In this document: positions 1-8,907 of the stretch, piece by piece
How positions within the stretch are numbered: position 1 is the stretch's first letter
Layout: every line of letters begins with the position of its first letter
DNA from: Fen-1359 sp963710355
GTDB lineage: Bacteria; Planctomycetota; Phycisphaerae; Sedimentisphaerales; Anaerobacaceae
Length of the DNA stretch: 64,000 nt
Direction of reading: 5' to 3'
Assembly: GCA_963710355.1 (NCBI GenBank)
Contig: CAVPZU010000001.1
Span: 744,001-808,000, forward strand
Notes under the pieces: generated by a model
What the model saw: the letters and a program-made list of their open reading frames with translations, nothing else
Told to the model about the DNA's origin: nothing
Database searches by the model: none
Made by a program: the position numbers and the translations under genes

Positions 1-433
1 CGTCGCCGCTGAATTTAGCCTGAAGAAATGTTTTGACCAATTCCCAGGCGAACGCATGGCCGACTACAAGGCCACCAAGACAGATCATGTTCATGTCGTC
101 GTCCTCAACCCCCTGATGAGCCGAAAAAGTTTCATGAATTAAGCTCGCACGTACACCTGCCACTTTGTTGGCAACAACGCACGCCCCCACACCGCTGCCG
201 CAGATGGCTATGCCGCGATCCACCTTCCCGCCAGCGACTGCACGGGCCAAGGGTATAATAAAATCCGGATAATCATCATCCGGCTTCGGCTGGCGATTAC
301 CAAATTCGGTCACTTTGTAGCTGGCCTTGCGCAACCTCTCGACGAGGTATTCCTTCAACTCAAACCCTCCATGGTCGGCTGCGACTCCGATGTGTTTCGG
401 CGTCATAGGCAACATTTTTCTTGGATCAGCCAT
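1..433 (-). CDS. rpiB: Ribose-5-phosphate isomerase B family (RpiB/LacAB), partial
   Basis: The protein runs off the left edge, so about 144 N-terminal residues are visible. It contains the family's AADHGGFELK start, a GSGVGACVVANK phosphate-binding loop preceded by a Cys at the position of the usual catalytic cysteine, and DDDMNMICLGG near the end. RpiB interconverts ribose-5-phosphate and ribulose-5-phosphate in the non-oxidative pentose phosphate pathway, in the cytoplasm. I chose the ATG at 433 because GGAAGGAAAG lies just upstream; ATGs at 415 and 406 are alternatives. LacA/LacB or a sugar-phosphate isomerase of other specificity cannot be excluded. It lies downstream of the stress-protein gene on the same strand. 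Confidence 0.88.
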   Translation of the reverse strand, partial: MADPRKMLPMTPKHIGVAADHGGFELKEYLVERLRKASYKVTEFGNRQPKPDDDYPDFIIPLARAVAGGKVDRGIAICGSGVGACVVANKVAGVRASLIHETFSAHQGVEDDDMNMICLGGLVVGHAFAWELVKTFLQAKFSGD

Positions 434-610
434 TGGGCTTTCCTTCCAACAAGGTCATATCTCGTTCGCAGACATTCCCCACACTGAATCCGTACTATCG
501 CATCGCAACCGGTCCGGGAACTGAATCGCCAAATGGGATGGCTCCGCCGTGCGAGGCCAAGCTGTTCAAAATTACGCCCGTTCCGTATCCTTCTGAGATG
601 AGATGCTATG

Positions 611-1144
611 CTAAACTTTAACAGGCTCTGTGTGATGCACCTCGGATTCAATGGCTTCTGTGCCTTCGATGATTTTCTTGGCATTGGCCACCTCATCGGC
701 TGTACCATGTGCGACTATAACATATTTACCTGCCTTGATCGCTGTTTCATATTTCACCACACTATCTTTAGGGATGCCTATGCTGTAAAGGGCAGCACCT
801 ATGGCGCTGAGGCCTCCAACAACTACAGCGCCTTCCAGCGCTCCAACCAACCAGGCTACCAGCGGACCCGCAACTAAAATCGGCCCAAATCCGGGAATCA
901 TAAAGAATGCCGATCCAAATAATAAACTCCAGATACCTCCCCAGAAAGCGCCAAGCTTGCCCCAATACTTCATCCGGTCGCCCGTATTGTAGTACCCGAC
1001 TACATGCTCGTCAGAGTGATAGTCCTTACCCACAATAGAAAGCTTCTTCATGGCAAACCCCGCTTTCTGCAGTTCTTTGATACCAGTCTCAGCTTCTATG
1101 TGTGTGTTATACACTGCAACCATTGCATTTTTATTCTCAGCCAT
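611..1144 (-). CDS. DUF1269/YflT-like (general stress 17M) membrane protein
   Basis: This 177-residue protein starts with an alpha/beta domain (residues 1-65, MAENKNAMVAVYNTHIEAE) resembling the heat-induced stress protein YflT/GSP17M domain. A Gly-rich hydrophobic centre (about 80-145) could form two or three membrane segments with glycine zippers. A short soluble tail that again reads like a half-domain (KYVIVAHGTADEVANAKKII) follows. Its biochemical role is unknown. The start is the ATG at 1144, with AAGGAGAT just upstream. A universal stress protein gene lies upstream on the same strand, which fits a stress setting, but the 234-base gap leaves co-transcription open. Confidence 0.7.
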   Translation of the reverse strand: MAENKNAMVAVYNTHIEAETGIKELQKAGFAMKKLSIVGKDYHSDEHVVGYYNTGDRMKYWGKLGAFWGGIWSLLFGSAFFMIPGFGPILVAGPLVAWLVGALEGAVVVGGLSAIGAALYSIGIPKDSVVKYETAIKAGKYVIVAHGTADEVANAKKIIEGTEAIESEVHHTEPVKV

Positions 1145-1378
1145 AATTTGATCTCCTTAAATGTTATTGCTGTTTTGATTTTTTGGTTTTAGCTCAAATT
1201 TTACTCTTGTACACAACATCGTTACTATGAATCATATTTAGGTTAATATATAGAATAAAAAATCATCTATATACCGTTCTTCCATTTTCAAAGGATTTAC
1301 CATTTATCTTGTCCTGCTTTCGATTTTGCATATGCAGCTATAAAACACTGTCAGGTCGCTCTCAACATTGAACACGCG

Positions 1379-1828
1379 TCACCTCTTTACCACTAGAATC
1401 GGGATTTTGGTATCCTTGTGGATCACACCATAGGTAACACTGCCAAGGGTCGCAGCTGCTAAAGCGATTTGTCCATGGGAACCCATAACAATAAGGTCTA
1501 CATTTGATTTTTCAGCCTCTTTCACAATCCCCTCAACAGGATGTCCTGGTTTTATAATAGCCTTCGATTGAACACCTTTTTTTTCACATAGTTTCTTTAT
1601 TTCTACAGCATATCTTTCAGCAGCCTCCCGTAAATAATCATCTATGGACTCAGCCACACCCGGGAGTGATCGCCCAACAGACACTGTCCGACTTACCAGT
1701 AATCGTTTATCCATAACGCTTATGACAATTATTGAGGCATGTAACTGCTTTGCCAGACCAACCGCATATGTACCTGCCTTTTGAGCTGTTTTTGAACCGT
1801 CTGTTGGCACAAGAATTGTTGAAATCAT
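1379..1828 (-). CDS. Universal stress protein, UspA family, ATP-binding type
   Basis: A single-domain Usp of 149 residues, the usual length. It opens with ISTILVPTDGS, which holds the conserved Asp that contacts ATP. It ends with GSHGQIALAAATLGS, which fits the G-x2-G-x9-G-(S/T) nucleotide-binding signature exactly, and this marks the ATP-binding subgroup. Usp proteins are cytoplasmic stress regulators; a specific partner cannot be named here. The ATG at 1828 is the only sensible start. It lies divergent from the ClC channel gene and upstream of the YflT-like gene. Confidence 0.9.
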   Translation of the reverse strand: MISTILVPTDGSKTAQKAGTYAVGLAKQLHASIIVISVMDKRLLVSRTVSVGRSLPGVAESIDDYLREAAERYAVEIKKLCEKKGVQSKAIIKPGHPVEGIVKEAEKSNVDLIVMGSHGQIALAAATLGSVTYGVIHKDTKIPILVVKR

Positions 1829-2164
1829 AAATTCTCCCTAAATAAAAACTCTTTCTTAAACATTCTTCCAAACAATATATCCCACTGTCTTTTCACCTCT
1901 GACTGTACGTCGTTAGCCAAAATAAGACAAATTTGCCTTTTACCCCACAAAAAAAAGATGATATCACCCCTAATTAACGCTGCCTTGCGTAAGTCCAGTC
2001 TAAAAATCCCCATGTCAACATTATAATCTGTTTTCTAAAATCATAAAGTAAAATTTCTCGCTAAAGTGTTTGTCTGGTTTTTGTTTAATATTGACGGGAT
2101 GGACTAAGTAACTTATTCTAATACTTTGAAAATGGGGGAAATTGTGAGTCTTTAAATATTAATT
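1829..2164. other. Intergenic, divergent promoter region
   Basis: This AT-rich 336-base gap separates the divergent usp and ClC genes and probably holds both promoters. I found no RNA structure or repeat in it. A short frame over 1825-2013 has no recognisable features and is not called. Confidence 0.4.
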
Positions 2165-3538
2165 ATGCGACGAAGAATAACAGAAGAGACGGTATTATTT
2201 ATAAGTATCGCCAAGTGGGTTTTTATAGCCACCGTAATCGGGGTAATTGTTGGCTTTTCGACGACTGTATTCATAAAAATCCTGTTGTGGAGCGAATGGC
2301 TGGCGGAGCGATTCGGATATTATTTCCTGCTGCTGCCCATGGCGATGGTAATAAGTGTACTTCTCGTGAAATATCTAGCACCGGAAGCTGAAGGACACGG
2401 CACGGAGAAGGTAATTGAGGCGATACACAAACGGTCGGGCAGAATAAATATTGCTGTAGTTCCGGTGAAGCTGGCTGCTACAATAATAACACTTATGACA
2501 GGTGGGTCTGTCGGTAAGGAAGGGCCATGTGCTCAAATAGGTGCTGCGATTACTTCATTTCTGGCAGGAGTATTGAAATTCGATGACCATGACCGTAAGA
2601 AACTTGTGATATGTGGAATAAGCGCCGGGTTTGCGGCGGTATTCGGGACACCAATAAGCGGTGCGTTTTTCGGCGTGGAAGTATTGTTCGTGGGCAGTAT
2701 TCTTTATGAAGTTCTTTTGCCGTCATTTATCGCTGGAATTACGGCATACCAGATTGCCCGTGGATTTGGGGTGACATACTTTTATCGTCCGCTTAACTTC
2801 GTACCTGTATTCAGCGAGGTATTTTTTATAAAGGTGATCTTTGCGGGGGTATTCTTCGGGCTTTGTTCCGGCTTTCTGGTAGAATCGTTAAAAGGTACGG
2901 AACTGTTGTCGGCGAAACTGAAAATCCCGGCACCGGTGAAGGCATTTCTGGCCGGAACAGTGCTCGTAATCCTGACATTTATTTTTTCGAAGCAGTATCT
3001 CGGACTGGGACTTGACGCAATTCAATCATCGCTGGAGGGGACAAAAATGCCGTGGTACGCTTTCATTATGAAAACTATTTATACTGCTGTAACACTAAGT
3101 TTTGGCGGTAGCGGCGGGATAGTTACACCAATATTCTTTATAGGTGCTGCGGCAGGTTCTCTTTTCGCCGTTTTGTTCGGACTTAATCTGGCCACGTTCT
3201 CGGCAATAGGACTGGTAAGCCTGCTGGCCGGAGCGGCCAATACACCGATAAGCGCAAGCATAATGGCAGTGGAGCTTTTCGGACCGAAACTTGCGCCTTA
3301 CGCAACAGTGGCGTGTATAATAAGCTTTCTTATGACTGGACACAGGAGCGTGTATCCGAGCCAGATACTGGCTATAAGCAAATCGCCCTCGCTGAAGGTG
3401 GAAGTCGGCAAAGAAGTTGAAGATATTGAGGTGCAGTATAAACCAAGAAAGAAAGCGTTAGTAACCACAGCAGCGAAGATTTTCAAAAGGTTTGAAGCCT
3501 GGTTACACAGGAACCAGGATATCGGTAAAAAGCCCTAA
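2165..3538 (+). CDS. ClC-family chloride channel or Cl-/H+ antiporter
   Basis: A 457-residue polytopic inner-membrane protein with the ClC selectivity motifs. GKEGP (117-121) carries the gating glutamate, and GGSGGIVTP lies where GxFxP is expected. The first motif, usually GSGIP, reads GHGTE (77-81), so the anion filter differs from the Escherichia coli type. There is no C-terminal CBS pair; the tail after about residue 410 is short and basic. ClC proteins move chloride or other anions, often against protons. The altered first motif makes the transported ion uncertain. It stands alone, divergent from the usp gene. Confidence 0.85.
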   Translation: MRRRITEETVLFISIAKWVFIATVIGVIVGFSTTVFIKILLWSEWLAERFGYYFLLLPMAMVISVLLVKYLAPEAEGHGTEKVIEAIHKRSGRINIAVVPVKLAATIITLMTGGSVGKEGPCAQIGAAITSFLAGVLKFDDHDRKKLVICGISAGFAAVFGTPISGAFFGVEVLFVGSILYEVLLPSFIAGITAYQIARGFGVTYFYRPLNFVPVFSEVFFIKVIFAGVFFGLCSGFLVESLKGTELLSAKLKIPAPVKAFLAGTVLVILTFIFSKQYLGLGLDAIQSSLEGTKMPWYAFIMKTIYTAVTLSFGGSGGIVTPIFFIGAAAGSLFAVLFGLNLATFSAIGLVSLLAGAANTPISASIMAVELFGPKLAPYATVACIISFLMTGHRSVYPSQILAISKSPSLKVEVGKEVEDIEVQYKPRKKALVTTAAKIFKRFEAWLHRNQDIGKKP

Positions 3539-4092
3539 AAAAGAAAAGCAAAATAGCGGAGGCCAGAGGCAGCACCATGCATAAAAAACAAAAGGATAAA
3601 AATAAGCCTATTGTCTGATAGTGGTACTTTTCGGTGATACTGTCTGTTACTCATAAAAAACCCAAGGCGTAACCAGAGGATTTTTTATCTCATGGTATGC
3701 GTTATCTTTTTATCGTCGGATAGAATGTCCAATGCTCACAAAACTTAAATGTGTCGTCACTGGCTTTCTATAAAGTGGGGCTGATAAAAAGGAAAAGTAG
3801 GACAATCCTAGGACAGTCGGGTTATAAATGCATTGAAAATGTTTCTTAAGTATGGTTGAATCAGAGAGTTACAAAATGAAATGAAAAAAAAGAGGAGAGA
3901 AGCTGGACTCTCCGACACAGAGGAACATAAGCTCTTTATTTTAAGACACTTAAGATGCTGCAGTGAAATCAACGGAGAGGGCGGGATACTGGAAGCACTA
4001 AGTTTGAACCGTTCCCTGAGTAACGTAAGTCTTTGTATAACAAAGAGAAAGCCTTTCGACGTTCTTGCCGAACAGACAATTCTTAACAAAAG
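3539..4092. other. Intergenic, nothing recognised
   Basis: This stretch of about 550 bases lies between the ClC gene and tRNA-Pro. A 76-codon frame at 3881-4111 runs into the tRNA and has no domain or convincing start, so it is not called. I saw no repeat or strong terminator. Confidence 0.35.
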
Positions 4093-4168
4093 TCGGGGTG
4101 ACTGGACTTGAACCAGCGACCTCCTGCTCCCAAAGCAGGTGCTCTAAGCCAAGCTGAGCTACACCCCG
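4093..4168 (-). tRNA. tRNA-Pro (anticodon TGG)
   Basis: The complement folds as a 76-base cloverleaf. A 7-bp acceptor stem (CGGGGTG with CACCCCG) carries an A discriminator. The anticodon arm is CTGCT-TTTGGGA-AGCAG-like with anticodon TGG, and the T arm is CTGG-TTCAAGT-CCAG. CCA is not encoded. Confidence 0.95.
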
Positions 4169-4399
4169 ATACAAATTTATAGTGAGCTTACCAAACCTGA
4201 AATTCTACAAAAAAATGGCCGATACTGCAATAAAATCCTTTGAATACAAAAAACGGAATCGACCTCACACACAATTTTACACCGCCAAACGCCTCTTTTT
4301 GCGAGATTTGACTTGCATAACGGCGAAAATTAAAGTATAATTGATAAAAATGGATAATTCAGTTAAACAAAACAGACCTTCGGCTTGAGGGGTAATACT

Positions 4400-5407
4400 A
4401 TGGCAGGCTTATTTTATTCGATACAGGAAGTAGCTCAAAAACTTCACAAAACAGAAGATGAAATCAGGGAAATGACCAAGGCAGGCAAATTGCGGGAGTT
4501 CCGCGATGGCCCTAATCTGCTGTTTAAGGCTGATGAAGTTGATGCGTTAACAAAGCAGGACACCGAAGCGGATTTTGAACAGATTATGCTCGCTGAGACA
4601 GGCGTGCCCGCAACCGGCAAAGAAGACGGCAAGACTCCTTCAAAACCCGAAGAAAAACCCGATGACAGCATCTTTCTGGCAGACGATACGACAACGCCAA
4701 AAGCAGACCTCCTTAACGCCGACACCGCACTGATAAGCGAGGGGCTGAGTCTGGCTGAAACCGGAAGCGGTGCAGAAAAGTTCGATGATATTATGGATGC
4801 AACCAAAAGCGGTGAAAGCAAAACATCAGGCAAGGGCGAGAGCGATTTAAACCTCGACTCGTTCGGCAGCGGCGGACTGCTCGACATCTCTTTACAGGCT
4901 GACGACACCTCGTTAGGCGGAGTTCTCGACGAAATCTACACCTCAGAAACAGCAGAGGCAACACCGCAGGCAGCAGGTAAAACAGCACCAGCCGCACCTT
5001 CAATGGAAGAGGAAATCAAGGCAGACGAAATACTGGAGGCGTCAAGGCAGGCTACCGAAGCCGCTGTTGTTATGCCGGCTCGTATTGAAATCAAACCCGA
5101 TGCATTAAGCAACGCTCTCGGCATCGCACTCTTTATCCCCCTGCTGGCTACAATCTTCACAATAATAATCGTCGCAACACAATCCAGCCTGCCGTCCATT
5201 TTACAGGCAAAGAACACCTTATTGGGCATCTATATGGGCTGGGTCATAGTGGCCAGCCTCGCTGTAGCAGCCCTGCTGATAATCGGCGGCGGCGCAATCC
5301 TCGGCGGATTGACATCAGGAGAAGCCAAGCCAAAAGAGAAAAAGGTAAAACCCCCGAAAGAGAAAAAAACCAAAAAAATAATTCAGCCTAAACCTGAAAA
5401 ACCCTAA
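4400..5407 (+). CDS. HTH (MerR/excisionase-like) protein with two C-terminal membrane segments
   Basis: About 335 residues. The first 50 (FYSIQEVAQKLHKTEDEI ... GPNLLFKADEVDAL) look like a MerR/excisionase winged-helix DNA-binding domain. Residues 55-235 are low-complexity, acidic and Ala/Thr/Ser-rich, probably disordered. Two hydrophobic helices follow (about 238-260 and 275-300), then a Lys-rich tail. Such architecture suggests a membrane-tethered DNA-binding or scaffold protein, but no function is established. I chose the ATG at 4400 because GAGGGG precedes it by eight bases; a TTG at 4385 would add five residues. The tRNA-Pro gene lies upstream on the other strand. Confidence 0.6.
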   Translation: MAGLFYSIQEVAQKLHKTEDEIREMTKAGKLREFRDGPNLLFKADEVDALTKQDTEADFEQIMLAETGVPATGKEDGKTPSKPEEKPDDSIFLADDTTTPKADLLNADTALISEGLSLAETGSGAEKFDDIMDATKSGESKTSGKGESDLNLDSFGSGGLLDISLQADDTSLGGVLDEIYTSETAEATPQAAGKTAPAAPSMEEEIKADEILEASRQATEAAVVMPARIEIKPDALSNALGIALFIPLLATIFTIIIVATQSSLPSILQAKNTLLGIYMGWVIVASLAVAALLIIGGGAILGGLTSGEAKPKEKKVKPPKEKKTKKIIQPKPEKP

Positions 5408-5507
5408 TCTCCTTATCTTATGCTAACAAATAATGAGCCACGGAAGGTTTCACCCCGCAACAAACCGTGGTATTGTTTTTGTTGTTTCCAGAAATACCCT
5501 ATAAACC

Positions 5508-5524
5508 ATCCGCCGAAGGCGGAT
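5508..5524. repeat. Short dispersed palindrome ATCCGCCGAAGGCGGAT
   Basis: A perfect 17-base palindrome-with-loop that recurs at 7987-8002 (loop variant GCA) and 14439-14453. It sits in the leader of the hisF remnant. Confidence 0.7.
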
Positions 5525-5538
5525 TGGAGAAGCTAAAA

Positions 5539-5700
5539 ATGGACTATCGACGAATAATCCCCTGTCTTGATGTAAAGAACGGCCGATTAGTCAAGGGCGC
5601 AGACGCCGTCCTCGTTGCCTCAATCGCCCACTTCGGAACATTTTCAATCAGACAAATGAAAGAGCATCTCGCCGAGCGAAACATACCGGTAAGATTATAA
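5539..5700 (+). pseudogene. hisF: hisF remnant: N- and C-terminal ends joined, middle missing
   Basis: This 53-residue open frame begins like HisF, the cyclase subunit of imidazole glycerol phosphate synthase (DYRRIIPCLDVKNGRLVKG). It then jumps directly to the HisF C terminus (GADAVLVASIAHFGTFSI ... LAERNIPVRL). About 200 residues of the barrel, including the second catalytic Asp, are absent, yet the frame is intact. It cannot form a TIM barrel. I infer an internal in-frame deletion; an assembly collapse is the main alternative. No other his gene lies nearby. Confidence 0.8.
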
Positions 5701-6908
5701 AAATATGCCTATATAAAACTGCGGCAATTTTTCACCGCCCTCTTTGCAACATTTTACAAAAGCAGACACGCCTTTTGGCCGATAACAATCTACAGCCAAA
5801 CTCTCTTTTTGTTGGCAGTAAAAAAACTGGTTTAACCCGCCAAAAGGACGGCGGATCTTCGACAGGGTCGCTATAAATATGCTTTGCAAAGAGAAAAAAC
5901 ACAAACTGTTCACAAAACTGCAAACACTCCAGATACCGTGGTATCCGGGCAGAAACTATGCAAACATCGAAAGCAAAAAAAATAACTCCGCAAATTTACC
6001 GCCTCTTATGGTCCGCAAGGCCGAATGGCGAAGATAATTTAGTCGCTGGTCGCTCGTATCGCATAATGTGTTTTACATCCTTAACTCTGGAACCTGACTA
6101 CTGCGTTCTAATAAAAAAAGGAGAGCAATTCATTATTGCTCTCCTTTTCGATTATACGGCTCTTTCCTTTTCTCAATTTAGCTCTACCTCTTACAGTGCC
6201 TGTTTTTCGCTCTGCCTTGTGTGCGTTTGTCGAAAGAGGGCAACATAAGCCTGAACTAATTAAGACCTCACTGGTCATTTTCAAGAGCCGCTATTTTCAA
6301 ACTCTTTAAAGGCAATCGGCTGCACTAATTCTAAAGCTTAAATATTTTTTTACCCCCCTCGCAAACAGACATCAAAGGTAGTTAAAACAGGTAAGAAGAT
6401 AATCCATTGAATAAATTATCACCTCTTCCTCTTCCAGCCATTATCTAATTAAAACCGATTAAGACTATCGCAACCCTTTCGCAGATTATCCCTTTTAGAC
6501 CCTATAACCTGAAAAATGCCCTCCAAAAAAAATTACAAAAAAATTATGAAAATCCCGCTCAGCAGTCAAAAAAAATTCAAGCAAACCGCTCAAACCTCGC
6601 TCCGTTATAATGGCGGCCCAAAAAAACTCGTCGGCCAAGTAGCACCGAACGACCTTTCTTTAGAATTAGCAATCTGCAAACTCACCAAAACAAACGGTTC
6701 TGCTGATTCTGCCTCGATGCCGGCATAACACTTCTTTATCTTTCCGTATAACCGTAAAAAATTGATACGAGACTTACTTAACAAACGAGATTTCTACGAA
6801 TTTTATGGGACTTGCGGATTTAAATCTGCAAATAAGTCTATTTCTGACAGTAAGTTAAGAAATATCTTAAAATAAATATCTTAAAATAAAAAAAATTCAA
6901 AAAAACCC
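5701..6908. other. Long intergenic region, AT-rich
   Basis: About 1.2 kb without a supportable gene. Short frames at 5958-6248 and 6516-6728 lack domain signals. It holds an imperfect copy of the CCGCC...GGCGG type palindrome near 5845, a strong hairpin terminator at 6113-6148, and a weaker dyad near 6809-6838 (GACTT ... AAGTC). The terminator implies a transcript entering from the right on the minus strand, but I could not identify one. Confidence 0.4.
6113..6148 (-). terminator. Intrinsic terminator (orphan)
   Basis: A perfect 14-bp stem, AAAAGGAGAGCAAT with ATTGCTCTCCTTTT, has a five-base loop. On the minus strand it runs into seven T. No protein gene ends nearby on that strand, so it may end a small RNA. 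Confidence 0.7.
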
Positions 6909-6953
6909 TTGACAAAATATCGAAAGTGTAAAAAATGTATTTTACATTTTACA
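6909..6953 (+). promoter_or_regulatory. Candidate promoter/operator upstream of the MerR-like gene
   Basis: TTGACA at 6909-6914 is followed by an inverted repeat TGTAAAA (6927-6933) / TTTTACA (6940-6946), and TTTTACA is repeated at 6947-6953. A dyad just after a -35 box is typical of MerR-type operators. No clear -10 box is visible. The next gene starts 140 bases downstream. Confidence 0.35.
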
Positions 6954-7093
6954 AAACTTAAAATATGTTTTTAAGATACTGACAAGACAACTCGATGTGG
7001 CTGCGACAAAAAGCTCTTTCGAAATGAAAACCGAATTTTGCGAAAAGATTCTTACGAGTAATGGATTATTAGCAGGAAAAGGAAGTCAGCTTA

Positions 7094-7375
7094 ATGCAAC
7101 AGTTAGCAAAAAATCGCAGTTTTCAGATTCCCGCCAAGCTTTATCGAATTGGTGAAATCATCCGTTTCACCCCCTTCTCACGGCAAACAATCCATAATTA
7201 CACTATTATGGGGCTGATACGCGAGGCCCAATGGACAGAGGGCGGACATCGTCTTTATGCTGAATCTGTCTTTGAAAGGCTGTCTCAAATTTCCGAGCTG
7301 AAGAAGACAAAAACCCTCGATGAAATAAAACAGCTTCTAAATCAACAGGCTCCAAATCAAAACTTAACTAAATAA
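7094..7375 (+). CDS. Small MerR-family HTH regulator
   Basis: 93 residues. YRIGEIIRFTPFSRQTIHNY and MGLIREAQWTEGGHRLYAE form the winged-helix pattern of MerR proteins, including the typical GGHRLY wing. A short helix (RLSQISELKKTKTLDEIKQLL) follows, and there is no effector domain. It probably acts as a DNA-binding dimer, perhaps on the dyad upstream. The ATG at 7094 has AGGAAAAGGAAG ahead of it. The FlgB-like gene starts 38 bases downstream on the same strand and the sigma factor follows, so the three may form one unit. Confidence 0.8.
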   Translation: MQQLAKNRSFQIPAKLYRIGEIIRFTPFSRQTIHNYTIMGLIREAQWTEGGHRLYAESVFERLSQISELKKTKTLDEIKQLLNQQAPNQNLTK

Positions 7376-7413
7376 AGGTTACTTTTTAATAAAAATCCAT
7401 GGAAGGATAAAAT

Positions 7414-7836
7414 ATGAACCAGCAGACAATAATAGCTGATAACATCACGGAAGTGCTTACCAAGATTATCGAATTCACAAACACACGCCAAAAAATCCTC
7501 ACAGAAAACATAAACAACGTTCACAACTTCGGCTTCATACCCAAAGACCTTCCCGTGAACGAGTTTTCCGACCTGATGGACACGGCCATCAATGAGCATA
7601 TCAGAAATCAGCGTCTTATTCTCTGCGACTCAAAAAACATCACCTTCGGCCAGGATGGTTTTTTCGCTGCCAAACCTGTTATAGACGACTTTGCCAAAAA
7701 GTTGCTCGAAGAAGACAAGGATAAATACATCGAACTTCAGATAAACAAGCTTCTTGAAAATGGAATAAACCAGAGGCTGGCGGCTGAACTGCTCCAGCAA
7801 AGAGTGGAAGTCGCAGAATCTTCCGGCCAATTTTAG
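7414..7836 (+). CDS. FlgB-like flagellar rod-domain protein
   Basis: 140 residues. Residues 10-55 match the N-terminal signature of flagellar rod proteins. TRQKILTENINNVHNFGF corresponds to the FlgB pattern RQ-x-x-x-(A/T)-x-NI-x-N-x-x-TPGY, followed by a PKDLPVNEF stretch like the usual KxxDxxF. The C-terminal part is helical and polar. FlgB builds the proximal rod of the flagellum. No other flagellar structural gene is present here, so it may be a relic or a repurposed protein. The ATG at 7414 has GGAAGGA upstream. A WhiG/FliA-type sigma factor gene follows, which supports a flagellar origin. Confidence 0.6.
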   Translation: MNQQTIIADNITEVLTKIIEFTNTRQKILTENINNVHNFGFIPKDLPVNEFSDLMDTAINEHIRNQRLILCDSKNITFGQDGFFAAKPVIDDFAKKLLEEDKDKYIELQINKLLENGINQRLAAELLQQRVEVAESSGQF

Positions 7837-7986
7837 AAACAGAATTCAAGGCGAGAAATCTCGCCATAAGGAGATAAAATTGTATCCGACAACAAATAAA
7901 ACTCGCAGCACCGCTCCCGCTGACGAAAAAACGCATCTGCAAATTCATCTAAAGTTATGCCGTCAAAAAACGATAAAAACAATTAG

Positions 7987-8002
7987 TCCGCCGCAGGCGG
8001 AT
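7987..8002. repeat. Short dispersed palindrome, GCA-loop variant
   Basis: TCCGCCGCAGGCGGAT, a variant of the element at 5508-5524, lies in the leader of the sigma factor gene. Confidence 0.6.
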
Positions 8003-8099
8003 GGAAGACTTATATTAGGGAATAAGGATACTTTTTGTGTTTATAGGACGTAAATGCCGGCTCAGGAAATCCTGTTAATTAGCTCACGGAGGATGCATA

Positions 8100-8891
8100 A
8101 TGAAAACCAAGGTGCGTGCTCACAAGACCCAACTCGACATCGCCGAAGTCTGGGTGCTTTTCTACAAGACAAGCGACGATTGTTATCGCAACATGTTAAT
8201 GGAACACTATCGCTATCTCGTCAAATATACCGCGGAACGGCTGCACAGTAAATTACCCGGCAAGGTTGAAGTTGATGACCTGGTCAGCGCGGGCAACTTC
8301 GGGCTTATGGACGCAATATACGCCTTCGACCCGACCAGAGGCGTAAAGTTTGAAACCTTCTGCACGCCCCGCATTAAAGGCTCCATCCTCGATGAGCTCC
8401 GCAGTATGGACTGGGCGCCGCGGTTAGTGCGGAGCCGCACCAGCCAGTTAACAAAGGCAACTCAATCGCTCGAGGCGCATCTCGGCAGAAAACCCACCAA
8501 AGAAGAGCTGGCAGACAAACTCGACCTCGGTATGGACGATTTTGAAAGGCTCGAAAAAGACGCCACTGCAATTAGTCTCGTTTCATTAGACAATCAGTAT
8601 AATAATGACGACGGCGACAAGGATATTCGTGAAATCGACGTCATCAAGGACCAGAAAAGCCAGGACCCGCTTATCGGCGCACAAAAAAGAGACCTGAAAA
8701 ATCTCCTCAATAAAGGCCTGACCCGAGCGGAGCGACTTATCATAACGCTATATTATTATGAAGAAATGACGATGAAGGAAATCGGCCTGACGCTCGATTT
8801 GTCGGAATCACGTGTTTCGCAGATGCACTCATCCATTGTCGCCCGGCTCAAGGCCCAGCTAAATTCCCGCAAAAAGGAATTCTCCGTTTAA
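8100..8891 (+). CDS. RNA polymerase sigma factor, WhiG/FliA (sigma-28) family
   Basis: 263 residues with sigma-70 regions 2, 3 and 4. Region 2 contains DDLVSAGNFGLMDAIYAFDP and RGVKFETFCTPRIKGSI. The typical WhiG/FliA linker LDELRSMDWAPRLVR follows. Region 3 has EEHLGRKPT-like helices, and region 4 ends with ERLIITLYYYEEMTMKEIG and a helix-turn-helix (LDLSESRVSQMHS). Such factors direct polymerase to motility or developmental promoters. The ATG at 8100 has a strong GGAGGA site. Its targets are unknown; the FlgB-like gene upstream is the only flagellar link seen. Confidence 0.92.
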   Translation: MKTKVRAHKTQLDIAEVWVLFYKTSDDCYRNMLMEHYRYLVKYTAERLHSKLPGKVEVDDLVSAGNFGLMDAIYAFDPTRGVKFETFCTPRIKGSILDELRSMDWAPRLVRSRTSQLTKATQSLEAHLGRKPTKEELADKLDLGMDDFERLEKDATAISLVSLDNQYNNDDGDKDIREIDVIKDQKSQDPLIGAQKRDLKNLLNKGLTRAERLIITLYYYEEMTMKEIGLTLDLSESRVSQMHSSIVARLKAQLNSRKKEFSV

Positions 8892-8907
8892 AATCCGCAA
8901 AATTCAC

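Noticed and set aside
3881..4111. 76-codon plus-strand frame before tRNA-Pro
   Set aside because: It runs into the tRNA gene, has no ribosome site and no recognisable domain.
5958..6248. 96-codon frame over the orphan terminator
   Set aside because: It crosses a strong hairpin terminator and has composition like random AT-rich DNA.
6516..6728. 70-codon Lys-rich frame
   Set aside because: The residue content reflects AT richness; no start signal or family.
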